The position numbers and the translations under genes were made by a program. From the NCBI GenBank assembly GCA_013400115.1, contig VXBP01002543.1, forward strand, positions 500,098 through 564,097: 64,000 bases of DNA. The letters are read 5' to 3'. Each line of letters starts with the position of its first letter. Position 1 is the first letter of the stretch. This document shows positions 25,912 through 38,589 of this stretch, one piece after another. Below the pieces are notes generated by a model. The model was not told the origin of the DNA, ran no database searches, and saw only the letters and a list, made by a program, of their open reading frames with translations. The DNA comes from Rhinopomastus cyanomelas. Lineage: Eukaryota; Chordata; Aves; Bucerotiformes; Rhinopomastidae.

Positions 25912-25954
25912 GTTTCCATGGCAACTGGGCTGGAAATAGCTGCCTGTGACGTCA
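25912..25954. promoter_or_regulatory. RFX X-box and full CRE palindrome
   Basis: GTTTCCATGGCAAC at 25912-25925 fits the palindromic RFX X-box consensus GTTNCCATGGNAAC exactly. TGACGTCA at 25947-25954 is a perfect full-length cAMP-response element, the site of CREB/ATF factors. They are 21 bases apart. RFX and CREB-type factors act together at several known promoters, and RFX sites mark ciliary genes. The patch 25900-26090 carries more CpG than its surroundings, suggesting a small promoter or enhancer. No exon is recognisable next to it, so the target is unknown. The motifs are seen; function is inferred. Confidence 0.5.
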
Positions 25955-28900
25955 CCAGCACTGCACAGGTAGAGTCGCATCCCGCATCCTGCCGCTGTTT
26001 CCCCTGAAGAAGTGAGCGTGGCGGGTGCAAACACCTTGACATTGCAGTTAACACATGCGGCCGTCCCAGCCACACCAAGGTACCTGCCCATCACCTGGGT
26101 GCACCGAGTTCACTGTGGCAGAAGCATCTGGGCCCTTTTGCAGGTGCTAAGGGAGGCTGGATCCCCCCACCCCACACCTGTGCTCTCTGCATTGCCCGTG
26201 TTGCTGTGCAGAGCCACAGGGTGAGGCCCTTCAGCCACACAGTCTGGGGGGCTCAGGCCTTCTCCTCTGGTGCCCTGTAATGTCCCAGTTGCCCGAGTTG
26301 CTCCTCTAATTCATCTTACAGCTGCAGTAGTGCACCTGAGAGGGAAGAGATTTCTAAACAGCTTGGCTTGGACACCACTTCTTTCTGGAGATGGATAAAA
26401 GACCTGGTAGGTCTGATTTTGGACTTTTTATTTTTTAATTTGGTTGGTGTATTTTCTTTTTTCTTTTCTGGAGATTTTGTTTTCTTTTTCTCTTACCTCA
26501 GAGATGCCAGGAATGTAAACTCTGGTCTTTTCTGGCATTACTGAAGGACAAGTGGGAGGTGTAAATGAATCTATGAATGTGACCATTTAAAACCTTAACT
26601 AAAAGGGTGAATGTGGTGTATCTTTAACAAAGGCCTTCTCTACTCAAAATAATTACTTGTTGAAGTAAATAGATTTTTAAGTAAAACAGCCAACCAGCCT
26701 GATTCAGCATAGCTGTTCGATTAACATTGTGAAGGATGGAGGCTCAGCGTGAAGCCTCTTGTACCGCTGTAGGTGTGTCGCACTGCTTTGTCACAGGGAC
26801 CATCCCATGCTGAGCTTGGGTTGACAGTGACAAGGTGGAAGTGAAGAGTTAAGTTGCTGTTCAGCTGTGGAATTGAATATCCTTTAGCCAGCAACAGCAA
26901 AAAATCCCACCCCACTGAAGTGATTAACTAGCTCCATGTGTGATCAAAATGCAGCGGATGTGGGACTTACTTCTGCGCATTTTCTGGTGTTTATGTCCAA
27001 TTGAGTTTTAGCTGTCCCGAGTGATTGCGTTTCCAGTTTTTCCCTGAGAAGACAAGACTGTATGCCTCTCTGTTGTGGTGATGGGTTTTTCCCCTCTCTT
27101 TTTCTCCATGCAGCCACAGGCCTGTTTTTTCCTTTCTTGTTTTCCACTGAACCCGAGTGTTGTTCAGGTGGCACTGAGCCCCTTTTCTGTTTGTGCCTCT
27201 CAAGAGTTTGGTAGGGAGTCAGTTCCCATCTTGTTGGCCATTGCTTTACTAGCTCTTATATTTCATCCTTTTCTTTGTAAATTAATTTCTGGGTCTTGGT
27301 CAGGTACTTGTTGCTCTTCTGCAACCTCCTCTTTCATCATCAGTGTTTTGGGCAGGCTTAGCCCAGAATTAAAACCTGGCTTTCAGGTATTGTTGCAGCC
27401 AAAGCCATTAGAGGCTTGTCAGCTGAGAGACTGCTAACAATACAGCCAGCACATGCAGCATGTGCAGCTATTTGCTTGCAGCAGTGGCCATCTGGACACA
27501 GAAGGAGCTCTGCTAAAACAGTCCTCTCCAGGAGGCTGCCCACCAATGCATGGTGCGTCTCCTACGCTGGCATCGTTGCAATGATTGAGCAGAAAATGCT
27601 CATGTTTCAGTTGGTGCTCTCAGGAAGGGTCTCATACTTGTTCTTCCCTTTGGTCAGAATAGATGCAGCCTGGATAATGTTTTACATTTAGATGTAAATG
27701 CTTATCTGTCACACAAGGCATCAAAACATGAGGTGTTTATAGTGAGTAAAGACACAAAGGATGAGGAACTTTATTATGGACTGTGGCTCTCGGGATGTTG
27801 TTTGTAGATAGCCAGCTGCATGACCACCTGGTCAGCAGTCACCTGTAGATCACAGTTTGGGTGATGCTGTTCTAGACCCTTATCTATACTAGGAAAAGGA
27901 AGACAAGTGATGCATAGTTTATCATCTCATTGTAAAGCTAAATGACATTGTGGGGTGGTATTGGGAGTTTGAGGGTTTTTTTGGTAGCAGTAGATACTTG
28001 GCTGTACTGCAGCTGCTTCTGCTACCAGAGGTGAAGTAACAGTCCTGATTTCATCAGTGTGGATGCAGATAAATGCACTTGGCACTACAGAATATTCCTA
28101 CCTTTATCATCTGCCTCCTTTTGGAAGCATTTCCAAGTATTAGTAGCTTCTTTGGCCTTATTTGGATGGTCTGCTTAAAATCATTCATGTTGCTCTGGCT
28201 TCTAAAGGTTTTTCTTCCTCAAATACTTAGTTTGTAGGCAGTGCCACCATGAAGAGACTAGATATAAGTATGAAACACATTAAGATGTCCCAGTCCTTAC
28301 TAATAAAAGGGACATCTTGCAACACATTTCCCTGCTGCCATCCCTCGTCAGCTGCGCTACCGTTAGTGATGAGGCAGAGGAGTTTGAGATCTGCATCTCA
28401 GTAGAGGCAGATTGTAATTCAGAGTTGCAATTGTAAATTCTGAATTTAGAAGAACTGAGCACCCTACTGCTCGTGGCTCCTGAGCAGTCATGAAAACGTG
28501 GTCTTTGTTTAGATGTCTTAGTGTTAGCTGAGCTTTTGGATGTTGCTTTCCATGTTTAGACCTGTGGTGATCGTGTGTAGTATAATACTCCAGGAGTACC
28601 ATCAACACTTCTGTCTTAAGGTGCCCACTACTATTAACACTTGTAGCATTCCTCAGGGTTGCCTAACACCTCCTGTCTTCTCTGCATCCGTCTTTCAGAA
28701 GGTGAAATCTTTGTGCCAGTGTTGCCATATAGGCATATTGATAGGATGAGGTGCTGAATGTTCCCATCAGACTCCTCGTTAAAAGCCTGTCAGGAAGGAT
28801 TTGGTGATGGCTGGTTTGATAATGAGCTATAGGGATGTGGACTATGACTTTTCACTCCTTGTCACCTCTACTTTTCTCTCAATTCATGAGGATTTTGCAA

Positions 28901-29284
28901 AAAGGTGAAGCTGTTGCTACAGCTGGCTGCACAACTATGTGTCTGCGGATGCTCCGCGTAGTATCCATGCAGTGGTACTGCTTGGGTCCTGAGAAGATGG
29001 GGGGTTATTGTCTTTTATGCTGAGGCTTGCTTGGATCCCAGTGGCTGCAATCTTTGGAATTAGATGGTTTTCATTTGGAGTTAGGATGTTGCCAGTGGGG
29101 CCTACTGGGGTGAGCTAGCTGTTTATTGCACCCTAAAAATATCACTTTGTCTTTCCTCTGCCATAGTGTGGACTGGTGGGGGAGCAGGACCAAGTGCAGG
29201 GCTCAGGAACTGACAGGGACAGCCAGAGAGTAGATGGGGAATGAACTTCAGGGAGCGAGTGTGGCAGCTGGAAGGAGTTGGTCT

Positions 29285-29324
29285 CCATTTAAAATGGCTG
29301 CTGCTGCATTCAAGGGGCCATTTT
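29285..29324. promoter_or_regulatory. Candidate inverted pair of YY1 sites
   Basis: AAAATGGCTGC at 29291-29301 fits the YY1 consensus on the plus strand. GCCATTTT at 29317-29324 gives the same AAAATGGC core on the minus strand. The first lies in the near-palindrome CCATTTAAAATGG. The surrounding 140 bases look conserved in style. Function is inferred only. Confidence 0.25.
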
Positions 29325-31997
29325 ATGTGCCTGCTATCCTACTCTCGCTTAAGGGTGTAATTTGAATGAATGTGAAGCCAACAAAAATGTTAGATTCCAG
29401 TACAAATCTGCTCTGGTGTGGGGATTCATCTGAGTCCCAACAATGCGTAAAGTACTGCGAGATGAGAGGTGATATATTGTGGAAATATAAGATATGAATT
29501 TTATATTTATTACTGACTTGGCAGGGTGCTTCTCACATCACCATTCTGGTACAATTTTGATTAGATTTTTATGCTGAGCATTGGAGAAACACTGCTCGTG
29601 TGTACGTAATTCTCTTTGCCTTTTGTGCTTCTCTCCTCTGGTGCAGAGAACTCTGTGCTGATGAAAGACACGGGGTTGACAGTCCTTGCTCTGTAACGAT
29701 CCAGTTTAGACAACGCCAGTAAAAACTTCCTCTGGCAGCTCGGAGGACGTGTGTTGACAGGGAGCAGAGTGCCGCTAGCAGTGGGAGGATAGGTTTGTTT
29801 CTGACTCTTGCCCAGTTCCTGACCTCAGCAAGAGTTCGGGAGGGTGATGCTAGTTTCTGCTATGTCAACGTATATGGGGGGCCCGTTCAGTGGTCCTCAG
29901 TCCATGTGTTGCTCTCATTTGTCACAAATTGTTGTCTTGTAATGGATTTTGTTTACTCCCAGCATGTGCTGGCTCTGAGCTAGCATTGAAAGCAGATAGA
30001 AATCATCTGCAGATGGAGTGCTGTCTGTTCTCTCACAGGTACTAATTTTCATTTAATGGGTAAACATCAGGAGAATACCCTTCTCTGTAGACTGTCTACA
30101 AAGTCAGAGTTCTGGGGCAGTGCTGGGTCTGTTGTGTATATAATCTGTTTAGTTATTTATGCTACCCTTTTGTATGGAGCTTTTACAAGCGTTGGTGCAC
30201 GCATTCTACCTTGCTTTGTGTCAGAACTAGTAGCATCCCCGTTTTGCAGCTTCGTGAGAACTGTGTGGTGTAGTTTGAAATGGTGCAGAAGATCTGCATC
30301 GAAACTGGGAAGCGAACCCAGACTACTGGGATTCTTGGTGTGGTGTCCAATGCCCAAGAAGAATGAGGAAGAAGGCAGAAGGATTTTTGTGCCTATTTAA
30401 AGACACATTTACACGTTGTCTCTGTTGAATCTGCTTCTGGAGATGAACAGCGGCAGCGTGGCATTTTTCATTAGAATAGTTGTCTGGAGAAAAGGCTTAA
30501 AAGGATAAAAATGTAGTAGTTTTTTTGCGTCTTTGCCACAAACAGCTTTGCAGTTGCACTGCAGAAATGCATTTGGCTCGTGGCATTTGGTGGAACCAAA
30601 AGGTTTGACTCAACCTGATGCTGGCAGAGCAAAATGTATAAACGGACAATTGCCAGCAAGTTCATTTACCACAACGAGATTCTGAGTTGTCATCTGGGCT
30701 GTAGTAGTTTGACTCCATGATCTGTTTTTCTTCCAATAAGTAGAAAAATACTTGCCTAAAGCATCAGAGGCTGGTTGGTTCAGTGATACTGTGACTCAGC
30801 TGGCAAATGGTAACTTGTTAGTCATGGTAGCTAAGTTACCTACTTCTATGTTTGCATCTCTTGGACTGATTTTGGTGGAAGGCAAATGAAAAGAAAATGG
30901 AGTTACCTGGTTGTAATCACTGTCTGCTATAGCCAGTGGAGAAGGAAATCTGCCTGCAGAGCTGCCGGCTGGTTAAAGGGAAAAAAATGGGAAAAAGATT
31001 TGCCTGGGTCCAAGTTGCTGGCCTACTGAAGTATGTGTGTCACCGTTACCAGCTGTGAATTCTTGTAGTCAGAGTTTTGGCAGCAAATGGATGAGGTTTA
31101 AGGTGGTGTTATGTGGGTTAGTAGTTCAGTTCCTGCCTTCTCACAGCTTTGCAGAAAAGGTGGAGAATCGCCTTCCCCTTGTTGAGAGCCAAGCTGGCCT
31201 TTCAGGCAGCCATGCGCTAGCCCATGCCTTGTGTTTTCCAGCAGTGATGTGTGAAGTCGAGTGGCTCCAGCCTATGCAAAACAAACTTGTGGTCTGTGCC
31301 CAGCCCCTGGGCTGCAGATCTTCCGCCTGAGGTCTGAAACCTTAAACAGCCCACATTTGGGGCCCACCTCTCTAGGAGGAAACCTCACTTGCAGTGTAAA
31401 ACCACTGTGCACTTAGGCTTGTTTATGCAGGAAAGCCGGTGTGCAGTAAGCCGGAACGTGAGTTTATGGCTCCCGAGCTGCTCCGGACTGTTTTGTGGGG
31501 GCATTTTTCATACACAGTTAAGAGCTGAGTGGTTCGCTCCAGTGATGTCGAGTAAAAGAGGCTGTGGCATGAGCTGGTGTGCAGTGCTCCGCGTGCTCTG
31601 TGTCCAGAGCCCAGCTTAGTGCTCTTTTCTCAGGGCAAAGAAGCCCTGGGTAATGCTTGGATTTTACAGGGCGCCACGTGGAGTTGGAAAAGGGGTAAGG
31701 CAGCGGGGCGTGTGGCAGGCAGGGCTGTGTGCACCACGCCAGGCAGAGCTGGGACACGACTGGCTTAATTGTACTGTGGACATGGCAGGAACATGGGGAA
31801 CGTGAGTGGCAAGTGTCTGGATGGGGAAGGGGCAGTGCCTGGAAGTAGTGGGAGCCCCCAGATCCTGCTGACTGCAGGTTGTTGACCTGCGCTGGTCTTG
31901 ATAGAGCCCATCGCCATGACAGTGCTCGGCAGACAAATGAGGGGAACAAGGGCATGCCATGGTGGAGCAGACATCACAAAAAACTTAGTAAATTAAA

Positions 31998-32189
31998 GGG
32001 TCATCAGACATTGGGACAGGCTGCCCAGGGAGGTGGTTGAATCACTGTCTCTGGACGTGTTGAAAAGTCATTTAGATGTAGAGCTTAGGGACACAGTTTG
32101 CTGGTGGGCTTGTTACTTTAACCGGTGGTTGGACTCTGTGATCTAAAAGGTCTTTCCTAACCAAAATGATTCTTATGATGCTGCGATCT
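31998..32189 (+). mobile_element. CR1 LINE 3' fragment, plus strand
   Basis: The fragment starts with CATCAGACATTGGGACAGGC, continues through GGCTGCCCAGGGAGGTGG and the typical TTGGACTCTGTGATCT, and ends in ATGATTCTTATGATGCTG, a decayed form of the CR1 terminal repeat. It covers only the last codons of ORF2 and the 3' untranslated part. Confidence 0.9.
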
Positions 32190-33263
32190 GAGCAGCCTCA
32201 CCTCTGCCCTGCTGGCTTGCAGGGGCTGTTCTCGGCTGCCAGCCCCCTCCAGGGAGGTGAGAGATGGGCTGCGGGGAGGACCAGCTCCCCGGGGCCCCGC
32301 GATGCCCCCGGCAGCACAGGCAGCCTTCCCCTGGCTCCTGTGTCAAGCGCATGTTTAAGCTTGCGCTAGTCTCCTGGACACCTTCCCGGTGAGTTTTCCA
32401 GAGAATGACTACAGATGAAATGCAATTAGACACAGATGGACGGGGGGCGGGGGAGGGGTGGGAGACGAGCCCAGTTTGAAAATGGGGGGAGGGGGCCGAT
32501 TAATTGCGAGGCCGTGAGGCAGCCGGGCGCGTGTGAGAGAGAGATGTGTGTGAGGATCAGAGGTCCCTGCTGGGAGATGCTCCGTGGGCCAAGGCCGGGA
32601 ACCTGAGGAGGTCTCTCTGCTCTCAACTGCTGCCGCCGCCGCTGTTGTGGTTGTTGGAGAGCCAGAGGGAAGCAGCAGGCGTGTCTCAGGGATGATTAAT
32701 CATGTATGGCAGCAGTGAAGAAGGAGGACGCGGTGCGCACACGGAGACCAGCACCTCCCCTAGCCCTGCGCGCCGCTGGCTGGCTGACAGCGAGCTCCTC
32801 GCCTCTGAAATCCAGCCCCAGAGGAGGGCAGGCAGGAGGGGGACTGTGTTTCACCTGAGTCGAGAGACAGCTCTGTACCCATCCTGTCCTCCGGGAGCTT
32901 TGAGACTCGAGAAACGTGAATCTCCTGAGTCTGAGAAAGAATGAAAAAAGATGTGAAAGCTGGGAGCTGAGCCAGCCCGGGTGGGAGGTGAGGCAGACCT
33001 GACTGAAGGTTTCATTAGCAAGGAGCATGGGAAAAATAAAAGTGGGTTTAGCAACAGCAGGCTGCCTCTTCTTCCCAGTTGGAGGAGTGGGGACAGGACA
33101 CAGAGAAGCCCAGATTGGTGCAGGTGTCCCTTTGCCTCAGGACTTGTCAGCCTTCTCACTTTCCACAGCCTGGCACTATCTGAAAAAAAGATGTAAACAT
33201 AAATTAGCTCATCCTGGGGAGAAGCGGCTTAAGTTTCTGGGATTTGACTTCTTGCTCAGGCAA
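32190..33263. other. GC-rich non-coding DNA with G-quadruplex motif
   Basis: This kilobase is richer in G and C than the flanks and includes several CpGs, a strong G-quadruplex candidate at 32442-32462 and an ATTAAT/TGATTAATCA-type homeobox motif near 32692. Overlapping open frames on both strands reflect the composition. It could be an enhancer or minor promoter; no exon is recognised. Confidence 0.5.
32442..32462 (+). other. G-quadruplex motif
   Basis: Four G runs of 6, 5, 4 and 3 bases are joined by single-base loops C, A and T. One-base loops predict a very stable parallel G-quadruplex on the plus strand. Confidence 0.8.
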
Positions 33264-33324
33264 CACGGATTGAACTAGACGATGTCCAGAGGTCACTTCC
33301 AACTCCTACCATTTTATGATTCTG
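33264..33324 (+). mobile_element. CR1 LINE terminal fragment, plus strand
   Basis: About 60 bases match the extreme CR1 3' end: TTGAACTAGACGATGTCCAG, AGGTCACTTCCAACTCCTAC and a terminal ATTTTATGATTCT. It is a very short, severely 5'-truncated copy. Confidence 0.85.
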
Positions 33325-36300
33325 ACTGCTGCTCAGGAAAAGAAGTAGGAACCTGCTTTTTTTGGTTTCATATGTATGATTTTTTTTTTGAAAGGTCAGA
33401 GTCCAGCACAAGGAGAGAACCAGAAGATGAGAATATCAGAAACTTCCAGGGTAGGAGAGATGTGGTTAAAGCAGGACTGCTGACAGACCTGCAACTTTTA
33501 ACCAGCCTTCCCAATAATGGCCATTACTGGTGGTGGTCTGCACAAACATCTTCCCTTCGTGAAGTAGCTGAAAGCATCCCCTATTCTCTGCATCCCCTGT
33601 CAAAGGCTATAGTTTCCTCGCTGTCACTGTCATTTACAGTGAATGATGTAAAAGCATTCATACTTTTTCTCCTTAGCCTCAAAGACATCCCCCCCCCCTT
33701 CACGGTCTGTAACAATTCTTTTGGGGAATTTTGGACTGAAGGAAGGTTTTTTATGATACCTTCCTGCCCCTTATTTGCCTCTGCTCAAGATGTGCTCAGA
33801 CTCCCATCGCTATAGCGCTTCTTCTATCACTGAGGTGGGATCTGGGCTAATTTTTGTAGACTTACTTGGACGTGCTGCCTTTACGCTTCTCCCTGCAGGA
33901 TTGCTAGAGAGTGTTATTTAATGCTTGTAAACAGCTCCACGTTTTCCATGTGCCAATTCCTTGTGCAATGCAGAGCAGTGACCAGAATTTGGAATGCACA
34001 AATTTCTTTATTTTCCTCCTCTTCCCCCTGCCTCAATTCTGGTAAGTGTGGCTAAGTAATATTTCACAAAGCTAAATACTATCGCAGAGTAAGAGAGGAG
34101 TAGGGCATACAGGTTGTTCAGAGGCAGGACAAGAGCAGTTTTCTCCAGACAGAGTCAAGCCTGTTCAAAATGTGCTGCAGAGCTGTAGTACTGCTGATGA
34201 GGTTGGAGGGACCTTTGCAGGGTTATTCTGGAGTCCCAGCAATAAAAAAAAAGCACCATAGTTTTCCAAGCAGAATCCAAACATGCTGGTGGCATCAGAA
34301 GCTGACAAAACCGAGAGCTGGAATAAATACTTAATGCTCCTCCCTGTGAGACCTCTGCTCACAGCCGGTAGTCATGGAAAACAGGACAAAACAGATGTGG
34401 ATGCCCAAGTGAGTGAATAGCGCTCCTTTATTTGTCGCCGTTGTGAAGAGAGGTGTTTTCCTCTCCTCACCAGTTTGGCCAGCCTCCTTTGGTGGTGGTG
34501 GTGGCCTGGGATGATGTTGGGAGGAAGGTGCTGGAAGCAGCTGGCACGTTGCACCCACACCAGCACAGTGGATCTAATTTTGGATTTGGGCAATGTAACA
34601 AGCTTTTCCGCTGAGATTGTGTAGAGGGATGGCTCTGCTTTGCCTGAAGGGACCATCCATGTGTTTTGAACGGAGGGACTGAGATTATGTGGAGGGGCAG
34701 GAGGGTGTTTGTGCACTTGAGGCTGCTGTAACATCCATGTTTTTGTTTGGAGTTCTTCCTGAGGTGGCTTTCTCTAAGGAGGAGCAGAGAAGGACTGGCC
34801 AGCATGTCCTCTTGTCACCTCTCCCATGTCCACCAAGGAGGTGATGGAAGCAGGGCCTTGTGCTCAAGCCTTAAACTAATGGCAGACATTTTTAAAGAGA
34901 AAGATAAAAAAACAGGGACGAGGGTGTAATTTGCTCACTCAGCTGGCAGATGGGCAGCGAGAGGAGTATGTTGCTAATTAATGTGAAGTAGTGATCACGT
35001 TTGGGCAGAGGTGATGCTCTGATGGGGAGCAGCATCCAGCTTTGCGCCATTGGAGCATCCAGGGGGTTATTTATTCCTTTTTCAGTCCAGGGATTATTTT
35101 GGCAAATGCTCCAGCTTTGTGTTGTCCTCCAGCATCAGTGGCAGTGGTGAGGTCCTTGGGGACCACAGCTTGCCAGAATGGGAGCAGGCAGGACTTCCCC
35201 CACCTCAGGCACCTTGGGGATAGCCTGGCCCCCTCTCCTGCCTGGGGATGCTTTCTGAAAGCATAAGGGGAGCTTTTGGAGGAGCCGGGGGCTGGCTGCC
35301 AGGCTGCCTTTAATTCCCCCAGCTGGCAAACAGGAGGCCTGTGTCGGTTGCCGGGGCAATGGCGGGAAGCTGTGTTAGTTTAATGAAGCATTGGGAAGGC
35401 TGCTGTTGATTTGAGGGGAGCAGGGTTTCTCTCGCCTGCCAGGATGCTCCCCAGGGATGGAAAGGTGGCTGCCAAAGGGCTCCTGGGCCCCTGCCGCCAC
35501 GTTCTCCCCTCTGACTGCCACCCAGGGTGTGGAGGCTGGTGTCGTGCCATCCGTCAGCACAACATGCCTCTGCGATCTGCTTCCACCCCAACTTGGTGTG
35601 TTTGCTGAGCCCTCAAACTTGTCCTCCTCTGAAAGCACCTGCCCCTTCCCAGGGAAGCCCTCTGCCCCACTCATGCCTTGGAGTACCCAGTCATTGCCCC
35701 ACACAGAGTGTCTTCTTCCCTGGTGCTGGGACGGATGCCCCTTCCCCTTCATCACCTGCCTGGGATGTGACAGTTACCTGGCTGGGGTGTTTGAACTTAC
35801 GCTCTTGATTTAAGCAAATGAAGACTTGAAGCATCAATGTCTTCATAGCAAAGGTGACCTACAAAGAAAAGAGAGGAGGAGGAGGAGAAGCAGGGGAAAG
35901 AAGCCTTGCATTTATGCCCCTTTGCCAGTGTCTCTGTATGATTTGTGAAGGACTAAATGTGGGGCTACGGCTTTTTTTATCCTTCTCTACTTTCTTCTCC
36001 TTCTCGGTGTGTCATTTTGAATAGGCTTATGACTGTTTAGATAAAACTTCATTAATCAATTAATTAAAAAAAACACCACCTTATTCAGATCTGTTAAAAA
36101 TCAAAGGTGTGTAAATGGATCTGAACAAACAAATATGAGGTGAAGAGCTTGTTGGAAAGTTCAGGAAGCTGTGTCCATTTAATACAAGGCTGAGAAAAAG
36201 CCTCTCAGGCCACAGACTGATGAATTTTCAGGGAAAAAAAGGCAATATAAGACTATTGTCTTTTCTTAAAAAAAAGCCTTTTTGTGTGTGAATGCGAGAT

Positions 36301-36822
36301 GATTTTGGTCAAGATGTACAGACAAAAATGCACCTGATGTATAGTTTTTTGTCTTCCTTCCTCCTCCATTTTTTCTGATTCCCATTTAAAATGCTGTATA
36401 AACAAGCACTGTCCTGGATGGTGCCTCCTCAGCTGATGTAGCAGAGCCTTCCCTTGTCCTGCAGGGCAGCATTCTGCATCGGCTCTTGCAGGACCAAATC
36501 CCCCCCATCCCCATGCCCAAATGCAGCATCACATTCCCACCCTGCACCTGTCACTGTGCCTGTGCCAGCTGCCAGGGCGGCAGCATCCCGTGGGGATTTG
36601 CGAGTTGCCTGTGCCAGCCCTGCCATGTGGATGGAGGACAAGGAGCCCATCCCTGGCGTGAAGCCCACGTCAGCCCAAACTCTGTGACCCCCTGTTGCTA
36701 GCCTCCCTCTCTGGCCCATTTCTCTCTGTACGTGAGAGGCTCGTGCCCTGCGGTCGGCTGGTAATTAAAAAACCTTGACGGGGGATATTATTGAGTTAAC
36801 AGTAGTTATTTGTCAGGCTGTT

Positions 36823-36913
36823 GGGGGGTTTGGGGAGGGGAGAGTGATCTATCCCCAGGGAAAGCTGCACTGACGAGGGGTGGGGGGGAGCAGGAGGGAG
36901 GAGGAAGTGGGGG
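36823..36913 (+). other. Cluster of G-rich tracts with G-quadruplex potential
   Basis: G runs of 6, 4 and 4 (36823-36840) are followed within 40 bases by runs of 4 and 7 (36877-36888), then GGG and GGGGG up to 36913. Several four-run combinations could fold. Confidence 0.6.
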
Positions 36914-37550
36914 CGAGATTGGCAGGTGACTGCCAGCTCCGAGGAGATGACAGCGGCAGCAGCTCCGCCAGTCCCACTTGAATACTGCACTGCAGGTACT
37001 GGGTTAATGGGTGGGAAGTGGTGAAGAAGAATATCAGGGTGGGTGGCTGAAGGGGAGGGTGTTGGCGTGGGGGAGTTGATTTCTGCTAAACGCCAAGATA
37101 GAGATGACACTCTATATACATGCAGTCATTAGACTCTTCATTCCCAAGAATATTTTCCTTCATATAATTTTTTTTTTAAATGCAGAGAAAGCTTTCCTCA
37201 GACCTGACAGTTTTCTACCTACAATCACTTCCCCCTTGCCAATATTACCATGCTCTACAAAACCGGTCTGAAAGGCTGTACTATTTTTGACCATTTCTTT
37301 AGGATATTTGTAGCAAAATTTTAATTTTTAAGGTGCTAGGAATAGGCTCCTCAGTCCTACATCATCTCCATGTGGCAAGGCCTTTTGACTGAACATGAGA
37401 CTGCATTACAGTCTGAAACCTCACAATTTTCCTGTTTGATGATACTGACTATCCAACTAGAAAATTCATGTATCCTGCTTTTGCAGGACTGGCAGGTTAG
37501 ACCTAGACTGAAGTCGTGATTGACATCTGCAGACAGCGTTCTTGCTCATG

Positions 37551-37599
37551 CTCTCTCTCTCTCTCTCCCCCTCCCGTGCTTGCGTGCTCTCTCTCTCTC
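37551..37599. repeat. Interrupted CT microsatellite
   Basis: Two CT tracts of about 17 and 14 bases flank a C-rich interruption. It is a polypyrimidine microsatellite. Confidence 0.85.
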
Positions 37600-38589
37600 C
37601 TTTTTTCCTCCGATTTTCCCTTTCGGAGGACAAAACATCTGTTTGCAGAGGGCTGAGGACATGCACTGCACAGGGAGATAAAAGCAAAGAGCCCTCATCC
37701 TATGTAAGAGTTCATAGATCTGTAACTCAGAGGGCTGGTGACAAGGTTTGCCAGGGGTTGAAATCCTTCAGTCTTTCTCCCTTCTCCTATGCTCAAGTTT
37801 GAAAAACAAAAACAACCAGGGTTATCTCAGATGTGCACTAGTGAGGATTTAGATGTCAGCTTCGCTATCAGCTTCATTCTTTGTGCACAAATAGAGAAAG
37901 AGGATCACAGATTTGCACCTAAGCTCCAGAGAGCGATGTCTGGGTTTATCACAGTGAAGGAAGCCCATGCCTCTCCCCTTCCACTACAGTGGAGTTAAGC
38001 CCCAAGGGCCTTACACAGGTGATACCTGGGGAGGACCGAGTCCCATCCTTCCCGTCCCTGCATCAGGAGGCAAGTTTAAGGGATCATCTGAGAGCTCAAG
38101 GCACATGTGGGATGGTAGACCTGCATGATAGATGGCAGGGGAAGCTGCAGAAATGTCTCTCTTCTAACGCATGTCCTGCCCGCTGACAACAGCCTCCTGG
38201 AAAGTATTTAGCCATAAAAATGTTCCCTTTCCCTTTTGACCTGCGGTGGTTATGGAGAGGGCCACCACCTGTGGCTGTGCACTTGTAGTGTTACATGTTT
38301 TAGTCCAGAGACTAGGGAAGGTGTTCGGAGCTGTGAGTTCAGCTGTGCATCCAAGTTAACCTATGGCTCAGGTGCTGGCACGCTTAGCGGAAACGCCCGC
38401 AACAAAAGCGGCAACACTTCCTGTTCTTTTCCAGCGCTGGCACTGCCATGCCGAGTTATGTTCCATGGAGATACATATTTTGACTGCTTGACAAAGAAAA
38501 TCATGCACACAGCGGCTTCTTGTCATGTAAGTAATCCCACTAAATGGAACAATGGCCAGTGCCATCTGGTTAGAGATGTCTTCTTAGTC

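Larger units (their letters stand above)
24268..31997. other. Unique non-coding DNA with a compact regulatory element
   Basis: No coding exon is identified. Two spots stand out: the X-box and CRE element at 25912-25954, inside a mildly CpG-enriched patch of about 200 bases, and a block at 29280-29420 with two YY1-like motifs in opposite orientation. The rest is T/G-rich plus-strand sequence like the flanks. Confidence 0.65.
33325..38589. other. Unique non-coding DNA, no gene recognised
   Basis: No exon is identified. The 177-codon frame at 33282-33815 starts inside the neighbouring CR1 end, has no domain and includes homopolymer-coded residues, so I treat it as chance. The stretch holds a 28-base pure purine run at 35863-35890, a G-rich cluster at 36823-36913, interrupted CT repeats at 37551-37599 and an A/T-rich conserved-looking block near 36040-36130. 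Confidence 0.65.

Noticed and set aside
33282..33815. 177-codon open frame on the plus strand
   Set aside because: It starts inside a CR1 tail, contains residues coded by homopolymers, shows no domain or family similarity that I recognise, and lacks flanking splice signals in frame.
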